Shown in pieces: positions 25,101 through 33,459 of a DNA stretch of 64,000 nt (within the stretch, counting starts at the first letter, position 1; each line of letters begins with the position of its first letter). A program made the position numbers and the translations under genes. The stretch covers positions 22,966,464-23,030,463 of the forward strand of contig CM046296.1 of assembly GCA_025267735.1 (NCBI GenBank), read 5' to 3'. The notes under the pieces were generated by a model. That model saw nothing but the letters and a program-made list of their open reading frames with translations. It made no database searches and had not been told where the DNA came from. This DNA comes from Mactra quadrangularis (lineage: Eukaryota > Mollusca > Bivalvia > Venerida > Mactridae).

Positions 25101-26028
25101 AGAGAATGATGTTAAATATGATGATAACGATGATTGTTATAGACTTAATAGAGACCTGAATGCAGTGACTAAAACAAGAGATAATAAGACTGCTTTTATT
25201 GATTCTGATAATGATGATAATGGCAACACTAATGGTGCTACTTATGATGATGATAATGATAATGATAGTGGTGATTGTAATGATGATAACCTCTCAGATG
25301 AAAATAATGGTCTCAGAGTTACAAGCAGGGGTAAAAGAAATAGAAGTTTAATCGAGAGTGATAATGATGACGATGATGATGAAAGTGATGGTGATGTAAG
25401 ACAAAGAAAGAAACAAAACAAAAGTATTATTGAAAGTGACAGTGACGAAAATGATGAAAGTTGTGGTGAAGATATCAAACCTGAACTCAATGTTCATATC
25501 AAAACAGAACCAGGAACTGAAACTCATCATTTAGAATCTATGAAAGATAGTTCTGCTCATAATAATGCTACTGGTTCGGAAACTACCCTCGTGAAATGTA
25601 GTACTGTACCAATTGATAGAATAAAGGAGGAAATGTGTTCTGGTACCTCTAGATCAACTGACAATGACATTAATACACCTAGTGCTAGTATTGTTACTAC
25701 CCATATTAAGAAAGAAGTAGAAACTTCAGATGATAATGATGAAACTGATGGAGATGATGATGATGATAATAATGGTGAAAATGATGGTAATGATGATGAT
25801 GGTGATAATAATGATGATGATGGTGGCGATAGTGATGGAGAATGTGATTCTGATTACAATTCTAGTGATTGTAGTGATGATATTGATGAGAGTATAGAGA
25901 ACAGTAGAGTCAGAGTAAGGAAACTATTGAAGAAAAAACAAAATGAAAAATTGTTTAATAAATTAAGAGAGGAGAGACAAAGGAAGTTAGCTAAATTGAA
26001 AACTAAATCATGTAATGATAAGAATTGA
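21975..26028 (+). CDS. Acidic, probably nuclear protein; weakly CCDC82-like; four exons
   Basis: Coding exons 21975-22100, 22653-22810, 23403-23532 and 25024-26028 join in frame (phases 0, 2, 0) to give 472 residues. All acceptors end AG and donors start GT. I use the ATG at 21975 because the frame upstream opens only with GTG. The protein has CK2-like acidic serine stretches (DSSSSEED), a basic stretch in exon 2, an extreme Asp/Asn-rich region (about 160-270 and 370-430), four IKxE SUMO-type motifs and a basic, probably coiled C-terminus. RTISQLEESSSE and KRNRSLIESDND resemble parts of the acidic N-terminal half of CCDC82. The DUF4211 domain expected at the CCDC82 C-terminus is absent, so this name is tentative. 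It may be a different acidic nuclear protein or a shortened paralogue. Intron 3 carries a mariner relic. Confidence 0.75.
22384..22535 (+). repeat. SINE fragment in intron 1 of the acidic-protein gene
   Basis: Matches the 3' part of the second SINE family at 10680-10978 in plus orientation (GGTCCAGGAAAGCTACATGT, AATTGTGTTGACATGGTGTT). It lacks the tRNA-like head. Confidence 0.65.
22653..22810 (+). CDS. Acidic-protein gene, coding exon 2
   Basis: Preceded by a pyrimidine-rich tract ending TTTTTCAG and followed by GTATGC. It encodes a basic segment (QKRNRKFAMPSKRELWEKI, then RPKKLVNNF), a strong contrast to the acidic exons and a candidate nuclear-localisation or nucleic-acid-contact region. 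Confidence 0.75.
23403..23532 (+). CDS. Acidic-protein gene, coding exon 3
   Basis: The acceptor is TTGTAG and the donor AAG|GTTTGT. It encodes NSRYNYDPNETSGEE and then a D-rich run ending in a basic KK. The first codon is completed by GA from exon 2. Confidence 0.72.
23808..24771. pseudogene. Mariner-like transposon, decayed and internally deleted
   Basis: Inverted ends CGAGGGATGATCCCGAAATA at 23808 and, reversed, CGAGGGATGATCCAGAAATA at 24771, with TA on both sides, are typical of mariner. Inside, the plus-strand ATG at 24137 opens a 30-codon frame with NKEYFYALVRFYQQ and then a stop. This is reminiscent of the first helix of a mariner DNA-binding domain. A further WLKLF-like piece lies in another frame near 24271. 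No DD(34)D catalytic region is present. At 964 bp it is shorter than a complete mariner (about 1.3 kb). It lies in intron 3 of the acidic-protein gene. Confidence 0.68.
24840..25000. repeat. Dispersed repeat fragment shared with 10500-10650
   Basis: GAACAATTAATTTTGTTTTC followed by ATAATAAACACTTTGAA and, later, AAAATTAAAAGTACAA closely parallel 10510-10610 in the same orientation. It lies directly before the acceptor of exon 4 of the acidic-protein gene. Confidence 0.7.
25024..26028 (+). CDS. Acidic-protein gene, terminal coding exon 4
   Basis: A 334-codon exon after the acceptor TATTTCAG, ending in TGA. It carries the Asp/Asn-rich tracts, the four IKxE motifs and the basic C-terminus (RKLLKKKQNEKLFNKLREER and on). 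Minus-strand frames at 25242-25530 are mirror images of the GAT/GAC repeats and are not genes. No canonical AATAAA was found soon after the stop, so the transcript end is unknown. Confidence 0.85.
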   Translation, partial: DVKKTPRIKGRHNRLRTISQLEESSSENDVKYDDNDDCYRLNRDLNAVTKTRDNKTAFIDSDNDDNGNTNGATYDDDNDNDSGDCNDDNLSDENNGLRVTSRGKRNRSLIESDNDDDDDESDGDVRQRKKQNKSIIESDSDENDESCGEDIKPELNVHIKTEPGTETHHLESMKDSSAHNNATGSETTLVKCSTVPIDRIKEEMCSGTSRSTDNDINTPSASIVTTHIKKEVETSDDNDETDGDDDDDNNGENDGNDDDGDNNDDDGGDSDGECDSDYNSSDCSDDIDESIENSRVRVRKLLKKKQNEKLFNKLREERQRKLAKLKTKSCNDKN

Positions 26029-26176
26029 ATTTAAAGACATAGACAACATGTATTGTTTTTGTAGTCAATTGGGTGAAGGTTTTGTCTAAGAATCAACGAT
26101 CAATACCTACCTGTAATTCAAGATAGTATGAATAACTTGGTTATCAATCAGTTTGACTAATATATACCGTATTACT

Positions 26177-26411
26177 CAGGGTGCGACACTACTATTGTTC
26201 TGTGATTCTGAGGATGTCGAAAACTTGGTAGGGATTCTGTCATTGTCCCTGAAATTTGCCGTTTATTGTTTATTACAATTATTGACCGCAAATATGTATC
26301 CAAAATATGTGTTTTATTGGACAAATCCCTGAAGTTATTGAAGAATCCCAAAGTAACTGACTAGGGATTCCCTTACAATTCCTAGTCAAAACACTTGGGT
26401 GTCAATTCCTG
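26177..26411. mobile_element. hAT-like MITE, family B copy 1
   Basis: Starts CAGGGTGCGACACTACT and ends in the inverted counterpart (AAACACTTGGGTGTCAATTCCTG). Flanks GTATTACT and GTTTTACT agree at seven of eight positions, as for an aged 8-bp duplication. Interior GGGATTCC-type words are shared with 44008-44288 and 60566-60853. Confidence 0.7.
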
Positions 26412-26857
26412 GTTTTACTTAGTAAGTTAGTTGGGAAAATTTTCAATTTAATTTTGTATATCATATAGTTAATCAAGCTATGCACTTTGGTCTACTTTAC
26501 CTGATTTTTTTTACTTAGGTTCATTATTTGGACCCAATGACTATTTTTACATTTTTTTGCTTGTTTAGAAGATAACATTAACAGCTATAGCTCGTTTAGG
26601 ATAACTTGAGACAAACAACTCAGTTTGTTTACATATTTGGGACTTAGGTATAACATAAAACAGGGAGGACAGCAGATTTTGTGTAATGAAAGTATTAAAC
26701 ATGTCTTAATGCGTGGAACCTGTGTTCTCGTACTAAATTTAATATATCAAAAACACACTGATTAAAGTCGATAATAGCGTGTACTAAACTTAAATCCACC
26801 TGTGTATAAAAATGGTATTTTGTCTCAAGTTATCCTAAACAAGCTATAGTTTCATTT

Positions 26858-28170
26858 TTAGCCGGATTTTTCAACGAAAAAATTCGGCTAATAGTTTGGC
26901 GAACACGGGCGGGCGGGCGTCCGGTGTCGTTAACAATTGCGTTAAAGTTTTTAATGTACCTTATATTTCTGCCATTTAAAGTCAGTTCTCTACAAAACTT
27001 TATACGATGATAACATACCATGTGATGAACAGAATAAGACAATAACCGCAACTCTACCTGGCTTTATTATGGATTATTGCCCTTTGTAATTTTGGGTGTC
27101 TGGTGTCTTTAACAATTGTGTTAAAGTTTTTAAAGTACCTTATATTTCTGCCATTTATTGTCAGATCTTTACGAAACTTCATGCAGTGATAACATACCAT
27201 GTGATGAACAGATTAAGACAGTAACCACAACTCTACCTGGCTTAAAAATGGATTATTTCCCTTTGTTAATTTTGCGTTAAAGTTTTCAAATTGTTAGATA
27301 TCTCTGCTATTTCTGGTTAGATGTTTATGAAATTTCATACAATGATTACATACCATCTTTTGAAAAGAATTGCACATTAACGGCAACTCTACCTGGCTTA
27401 AAAATGGATTATTTCCCTTTGTTATTTTTGCGTTAAAGTTTTTAAATTGTTAGATATCTCTGCTATTTATGGTTAGATGCTTGTGAAATTTCATACAATG
27501 ATTACATACCATCTGTTGCAAAGAATTAGACAGTAACAGTAACTCTACCTGGCCTTATAATGGATTATTTCCCTTTCGTTTTTTTTGTGTTTAAGTTTTT
27601 AAATTGTTGGATATCTCTGCCATTTATGGTTAGATGTTTTTATAATTTCATACAATGATTACAATATGTTTATATAGTTTCATACAATGATTACATACCA
27701 TTTGTTGAAAGAATTAGACAGTAATGGCAACTCTACATGGCTTAAATATGGATTTTTCCCTTTGTAATTTTTATGATAAAGGTTTCAGTATGTTGGATCT
27801 CTCCAGTAGCAAGTATTCTGGCATTTTCCTGTCATATTTTCCTGCCATTTTGTTTCAACAATTCACCATTTGCCATATAAGATTTTTTAAATTAAATTCT
27901 CTTACCAATTTCATACCATTAGTTTTGCTTTATTTTCATTGATAGTTTTTATGTCTTATGCCATCTTAGTCAAATACCAACAAAATAATCAGATAAGATA
28001 CAATAGGACAAATATATAGAAACTGAAACTCTTTTTTTCTTCAAGATTCATTATCGCCCTTTATATACCTTCTGATAAGCAATTTATCAAATGACTTTCT
28101 TTTGTACCAACGTAAACTTGTTCTCAATGTTCCCATATGCAGAAAAATCCGGCTTTAATGTGGCTCCCAC
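26858..28170. repeat. Dispersed element with five internal tandem units of about 155-190 bp
   Basis: Begins TAGCCGGATTTTTCAACGAA with a small hairpin (CCGGATTTTT/AAAAATTCGG). Its internal repeats are marked by CTCTACCTGGCTTA-like words near 27053, 27234, 27391, 27546 and 27734. It ends near 28150 with GGCTTTAATGTGGCTCCCAC and ATTATCTTTCTTG, a stem-loop near the end. A single-unit copy with the same two ends is at 38649-38945. A hairpin close to one end with no inverted termini would fit a Helitron-type element, but I cannot show the required terminal dinucleotides. Confidence 0.65.
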
Positions 28171-29177
28171 ATTATCTTTCTTGTTCCCATTTAAATGGCA
28201 TAAATATGAAACATGTATGTGTTTTTCTCATTGATAATATTATACAAAATCATGTATAATTTTTTATGGCAAAGTTGCCATTTGTTAGAATGTTGCAATT
28301 ATTTGTCAAATTTTGTAATGTGAATTTGTACATAATCTAAGTCAATGAATTATTTGAATTGTAAATAAATTCTGTTTTGTTTAATCCATTATCATTTATG
28401 TATTTTAACTATTTTTGGATCTATTCAAGGTTGGATCAAAGTATATGTCAACCCAGTACTTGAATGTTGCTTTAATCTTCAAGTACTTCTAATTTTTCTG
28501 TCTACAAACTAACAATCAGTGATTTTACTTATTCAAATGGCTGGAAAATGTGTGTGATTTTTAAAATATTTTTGTTATCTAAATCTGAATCATTTTGGAG
28601 GGGAATTTTCAACTCAGTTAAAAACCAATAATATTTTACTTGGGGAATGGAGCAGAATGTTAGCCCAAAAAATGGCATAAAAAAGCCACCAAGCTTGTAT
28701 CCAAGTCGAGAGTTGCCTGCAAGACTGTAGTAACTTGCTCTTTTACCCAATGCACTTACTACAGTCTTGTGGGCTACCCTCAAAGTGTTCCTCTATTACG
28801 ATAAAGGTTTAGAATATGGTACGAACCATAGGCTATCATGCTATCGGTATCAGATATTATCATTTAGTCCTGATTATGATGATTAAATCTGTTAATGAAA
28901 TATATTTTCTCTTATGTTTATGAATGTTATTTTTGACAGTAATAAGGAATTACAAAATAAATATGAATGCTATGAAATTGTGTTGAATTATAATATTGTT
29001 ATATTTTCATGTGTTACAAAATTACTACATGATTTTAAATGATATATCTGTTGTCAATGAGTGTTAGGTAATCAACCATCATCACTATTTTCAAATTTAT
29101 TTGCTCTGATGAAATCGATGCATGAAAAATAAAGAAAAAAGTCTGTACAGTTGTAAAAGAAACCTAATGATTCACTA
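28171..29177. other. No gene seen; one short hairpin
   Basis: AT-rich intergenic sequence. A 14-bp inverted repeat CAAGACTGTAGTAA at 28720-28733 and 28756-28769 with a 22-bp loop is the only structure noticed. The minus-strand frame at 28529-28783 has no recognised motif. Confidence 0.45.
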
Positions 29178-29262
29178 TGGGGGAGCCATTTTGAACAGAA
29201 GAGATATTCTGAATGTTTTCATTAGCAAGAAAAAAACTTGCCATGTATCGCTAGCTATTAAT
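29178..29262. repeat. Dispersed repeat also present at about 40-130, interrupted here
   Basis: GGGGGAGCCATTTTGAACAG and AGCAAGAAAAAAACTTGCCA then TATCGCTAGCTATTAATT match the left-edge repeat. The match stops where the hairpin-ended element begins and loosely resumes after it (CTTGCCTTGTGGAATAG near 29620). Confidence 0.65.
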
Positions 29263-29565
29263 TATACCCCCGCTTCGAAAAAGAGGGGGGTATACTGTTT
29301 TACCCTTGTCCGTGTGTGCATGCGTCCAAAATTTCCGTCGCAGTGTTCTCAGCAACTATAACATGCAGCAGCCTAATTCTTTGCATATTGCTTCATCCCA
29401 TAGTCCCATGTGGTGTAAAGCGATTTCATGCTCCTTGCTCATCTACTTTCTGTTTGTCGCATATTTTTAGATTTCGTTAAATGAAAGTTACATTATGATA
29501 GTCATATTTCTCACTGCGGGGGTATCACTAGTGAGCATTAGCTCACAGATTTACTTGTTTTATTT
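29262..29565. mobile_element. Hairpin-ended short dispersed element, copy 3 (reverse)
   Basis: Reverse orientation relative to 2882 and 4139: it starts TATACCCCCGCTTCGAAAAA and ends AGCTCACAGATTTACTTGTT. It also holds about 40 bp (TTAAATGAAAGTTACATTATG region) not present in the others. It sits inside another repeat. Confidence 0.75.
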
Positions 29566-29676
29566 GCTGCTATGTAGCTGATGGTTTCATTAGAAACTAT
29601 TACAAAGCAATATGAAGTTCTTGCCTTGTGGAATAGACTCATGGAGTAAAAAACATATCTGTCCATAACCTACATC

Positions 29677-29996
29677 AAGGGCGTGCTAGTTTGGGCTGTC
29701 GGAACTGTGCCAGAATCAAATTTCTACTCTTCCACTGAATCTGCCAAACGAGTGTTATTGGAGGTCGGAACTGAATCAAAAGGCAATATCCGTAGCAAAT
29801 ATACTCGCTTCTTACTTTATTTATAGTAAATAGTTAAATTGTTATCGTAAACAATCAGGCAAAAGTATAATTTTAACATTCTTTCAAAACACCAAACTCA
29901 AATGTTTGCAGTGATGCCGCCGGAACACATTTCCGACACACTTGATTGAAGTTCTCCCAGTTCTAACAGTCAGAATTTCCTATTGAGCACGCCCTT
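29677..29996. mobile_element. Inverted-repeat MITE, about 320 bp
   Basis: Ends AAGGGCGTGCTAGTTTGGGC at 29677 and, inverted, AAGGGCGTGCTCAATAGG at 29996. Similar blocks (GTCGGAACTG, TTCTAACAG) are found just inside. Target duplication not defined. Confidence 0.7.
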
Positions 29997-30893
29997 TTAC
30001 TTTTAATAATTATTGACTTGATTCTCTCCCTTTTATCACAACAGAACTGAGTTCTGTTCTGTTCTTTTATCATAATAATTTCACTTTGGTTGAAATGTCA
30101 GTTGAGTTCAAGCAAATGATTATCAATATATTATGTAACAAGTATGAAGTGAAGTACAACTGTACAAATATAAAGACCACTAACTATAAACTGCAGTTTA
30201 ATCATTTAATGTAGTAAGTTTACAACCTTAATATTGTCCTTAATGTATATCAAATATTTTAATGACAAAGTCATACATGCATGCAATGAGTATTAAATAA
30301 ATAAATGTTTATTCTACAATAATTATAATAGTAACTAGTATATATAAAAAGAAACACATGATGTATGGGTAAAAGTCAGAAGTTTTGAGAATACTGAAAA
30401 CCTAATTAATAAAAAATACTGAACTCGACAGATTTTATATGATTTTAAAGGATAATTTTTTCTCATAATACTGAAATAGGTATTATTACTGAAAACTTTA
30501 ACCCATGCTCATGAAAATAAAATTCAAATAACTAACACATTTTATCAATACAAGATCTATGCTACATGTTTCAGTCTTTGGACTTGCAACAGTAAAATAA
30601 TATAATAGTACATTTGTAAAAAATACTTATAATACATGTAATAACACATTCTTATCACAAATCCAATAAAAAACTTGACTAAGATATACATGTATGCAAC
30701 TTAAAATAATAAACATTTCAGTATCCTCAATTTCTCAATTTTACCATCAAAAGACATATAGTCTGGCTATCAAAAAGTACAAATAATCTTGAAATGCTGT
30801 TTAAATGCAAGAAAAACAAGCAAGTAAAAAGCAAAGCATTACTGTTTTAAATGTGGAAGAATACATTGGAAAGACTACCATTACAGGGCTTGA
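29997..30893. other. No gene seen
   Basis: AT-rich sequence with a short TTCTGTTCTGTTC tract near 30050 that resembles the LINE tail at 18350. Probably intergenic. Confidence 0.4.
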
Positions 30894-31175
30894 ATATAAG
30901 CTTGCATACTCCTAAAAATGCGAGTGGATTTAAAATAGAAAACTGCAAAATACTTTTATTTCAATTCACTATTTTTTTTCAAGTTGAACTTGGAATCACT
31001 GTAAAAATATAATGGTCTAGCCTTGAAAGGGCCTGATAAATAAATATAAAGTTCAATATAAAAAACGTGTTACAGCCACATGACAAAAAATTGCACATAA
31101 TGTTTACATTTTGCAACTTGAAATAAAATCAACTGGCAAAAATGTGCATTTCCTATATTTTTTAATTCAAGCCCT
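30894..31175. mobile_element. hAT-like MITE, family C copy
   Basis: Starts CAGGGCTTGAATATAAGC and ends TTTTTTAATTCAAGCCCT, with CATTA on both sides. Related termini are at 53618-53984 and 62408-62573. It lies just downstream of the minus-strand gene's 3' end. Confidence 0.7.
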
Positions 31176-31217
31176 ACATTATACAATCAACAAATCAAAA
31201 AGAAAAAGATGCACAAG

Positions 31218-31223
31218 TTTATT
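31218..31223 (-). terminator. Poly(A) signal candidate of the minus-strand gene
   Basis: AATAAA on the minus strand, 33 nt beyond the TGA stop at 31256-31258. It implies a very short 3' untranslated region. Confidence 0.5.
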
Positions 31224-31255
31224 ATAATACTTTATCTATAAATAAAAATCTATTA

Positions 31256-32443
31256 TCAAACATTTCCGAAAGTAAGACCATTGCTTATAATAGCAGTAGA
31301 AACACCTAGATCAATCAACATGTCAGAGTCCTTAACATTGTTTGAAGATTCTGTAAAACCAGAATGTTCCATAATATTACAAGAACTTACAGATCCACAG
31401 GTCATTGTATCAGTGAATTGGTCAGGTGGCTCCTTTATGCATGCCGAAAATTTATCATGTTTATGACTTGACACAAAGCCATTAGACTGAACATCCGCAT
31501 AGTTTTGAGACTTGTTAATAAATTGTCTCTCATAACTAGGTGACCTGCACCTAAGATAGTCAGGCTTACATTCCACTGTTATATTAATCAAATGATTATT
31601 TTCTTGACATTGATTTAAACAACTGTCAGTAGATTCATATTCATCAATATTCACATCCATTTCTTTACTAGTTTCTGTGTGTTTATGAATGTTAGCAAAT
31701 AATCCTTGACTTTTTATAGCGGTTTCAATACTGTGATTTTCTAAAGCAAGTCTAGCCTTGGCCAACAGATTAACTTTAGGATCAGGTGATAAGCCCATGA
31801 CCTCTAATGTTTCATTACAAACATTATCCACAATAGCAAAACCCATTTCTCGCTTTTGCCACAGATAACCAGTCAGGTCACTTATGATTTCATCCTTATT
31901 GTGAGCATTGGTGCTTTCATTTGGAAGAGAAAAAGGAACTGATTGCACAGAGGAAGTAATTGATTCAAGTTTCAAACGTTTAGCATCAGAATTTGTACCA
32001 TTAAGAGTAGATATTGGATCACCTTTTCTTTTACAACAATTCTTTTCAGGAAATAAATCAATATCACTATCAGTCACTTTTTCAAACTCATCAATTCTGT
32101 TGTCTATTGAGCTTTTGCAGTCATCATCACATGTTTCTGGAACAATTGGGTTTTCTAAATAAAGTCCATATGGCTGCTCATTGGAAGTATTACAACTTGT
32201 ATTTCTCTCACTGCATGTATCATCTACATCAGCAAGATTTGGTTTCTCGTGAAACCTGATTTCAGAATGAATTGTCTCTGATGTACATGGCACTGGTACA
32301 CATTCCCTCTTTGCAGAACTGATATAACCCTTTATCTGCCATGCAAATCTAGCTTTTTTGAATGGTCTGTCTACACAGGATTGATGACTTTCCACCAAAT
32401 TTTTATCTTTATGGTCTAGATTCATCATTCTTCTATGAACAGG
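31256..32443 (-). CDS. Unrecognised gene, terminal coding exon (390 codons from first ATG, possibly more)
   Basis: One long minus-strand frame ends with TGA at 31256. It is preceded by a good acceptor (CATTTCAG|ACCTG) at 32443, so at least one exon lies upstream. From the first in-exon ATG (32428) the product is 390 residues; the five codons upstream of it are also open. I do not recognise the family. Visible: a basic, aromatic segment at 21-34 (RPFKKARFAWQIKG), a bipartite nuclear-localisation-like pair at 131-153 (CCKRKG and DAKRLKLE), and a more ordered, apolar stretch at about 183-245 (LTGYLWQKREMGF, LEVMGLSPDP, LLAKARLALE). The N- and C-terminal thirds are Ser/Asn/Cys-rich and probably disordered. 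A nuclear role is inferred. It is divergent from KATNAL2. Plus-strand frames within it are shadows. Confidence 0.8.
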   Translation of the reverse strand, partial: PVHRRMMNLDHKDKNLVESHQSCVDRPFKKARFAWQIKGYISSAKRECVPVPCTSETIHSEIRFHEKPNLADVDDTCSERNTSCNTSNEQPYGLYLENPIVPETCDDDCKSSIDNRIDEFEKVTDSDIDLFPEKNCCKRKGDPISTLNGTNSDAKRLKLESITSSVQSVPFSLPNESTNAHNKDEIISDLTGYLWQKREMGFAIVDNVCNETLEVMGLSPDPKVNLLAKARLALENHSIETAIKSQGLFANIHKHTETSKEMDVNIDEYESTDSCLNQCQENNHLINITVECKPDYLRCRSPSYERQFINKSQNYADVQSNGFVSSHKHDKFSACIKEPPDQFTDTMTCGSVSSCNIMEHSGFTESSNNVKDSDMLIDLGVSTAIISNGLTFGNV

Positions 32444-32574
32444 TCTGAAATGTATGAAAATAAAAAAAGTTAAAAAAACTAAAGAAGTACTAGATCCAAT
32501 ATTTCTTGTAACATTTTTTTCTAGTATACATGTATATACAGAAGCCTTGCTTACAGTTGGATATATCCAACAAA

Positions 32575-32715
32575 TAACATTAGCTATTTATAAATCTATA
32601 ATGGGACAAACAAGGTATCCACTAATAAATACTTGGGCCTATCTGGCTGCCAGGGATGGAACCTGTGACCCCCCCCCCCACTGCACCTCAGGCTGAAGTA
32701 GACCTCTACTCCTAG
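32575..32715 (-). repeat. Possible SINE-like fragment upstream of the minus-strand exon
   Basis: On the minus strand, CACAGGTTCCATCCCTGGCAG resembles a tRNA B box and is preceded by a G10 run. Similarity to other families in the window was not found, so this is tentative. Confidence 0.3.
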
Positions 32716-33289
32716 ACTATCAGGACAGTGAATGATTCTAGAAAGCTTGTCATTGATATTTCTTGATTTTTTCAAAGTGCACTTTATTTTTTTATTGCAA
32801 ACTCATCAGCATTACTTATGTGTTCTAATTAACTTGTTTACGCTTCTGTAAATAAATAATTTAACAGAGGAACATAACACAACTCAAGTCTGTACAGTAG
32901 TCAGTACTCTGTGCCAGTGGTGCTGTTAGTGTTACTGTAAGCATGGTAAGTCAATTAACATAATGCATTGAATATGTACAATACAATATCACCATGAATC
33001 AGACACCAAATGCATTCTTTTAAAGCATAAATCAAATACTTAAACAATAAATACCTTCTTTACATCAAGTCACCCAACAACAACATGCAAAATGCTCAAT
33101 AGCAGACGTTTATTTTTGTATCACAAATTTTACGTGTTGGATGTTTTCATTCAAAGGTCAAGGTCGGATAGAAATTTAGTCTATTAATGATTTTAAATTA
33201 CTGTAAAAACCAATTGCTTGATTATTTCCATCCTTCATTTTATCACACAATAAAAATGATGGTTCCTTAAACGATTTTATGTGCTAAAA

Positions 33290-33405
33290 AGGGTACATTA
33301 TGTCGAAACACATATCGTCTGTTTGCCTTCGAGACTGCCGTTGACATCCGCCATTTTGTTGTATATCTTCACGACCGAAATGGTGTGAATCGCTTTTACA
33401 GAAAC
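33290..33405. promoter_or_regulatory. Probable shared upstream (bidirectional) promoter region
   Basis: KATNAL2 starts at 33406 on the plus strand, and the unrecognised gene is transcribed away on the minus strand, its last exon starting 963 bp to the left. This segment is GC-richer than its surroundings. A minus-strand ATG in strong context (AAAATGGCGG at 33354) opens a short 18-codon frame 50 bp from the KATNAL2 start; it could mark the other gene's first exon. No TATA box is evident. Confidence 0.4.
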
Positions 33406-33459
33406 ATGACAGAATTAAGTTACCAAGCTATAAGAACTGCAAATCAAGCCAGAGAAGCT
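33406..33459 (+). CDS. KATNAL2: KATNAL2 coding exon 1
   Basis: 18 codons from ATG to GCT, followed by the strong donor GTGAGT at phase 0. Ends QAREA as in vertebrate KATNAL2. Confidence 0.9.

Noticed and set aside
25242..25530. Minus-strand Ser/Leu-rich frames opposite the acidic gene
   Set aside because: They are the complement of GAT/GAC/AAT repeats in a supported exon.
33352..33354. ATGGCGGATG on the minus strand as coding start of the unrecognised gene
   Set aside because: The frame stops after 18 codons and no GT donor in it has the phase needed to join the exon starting at 32443. Kept only as a promoter-region observation.
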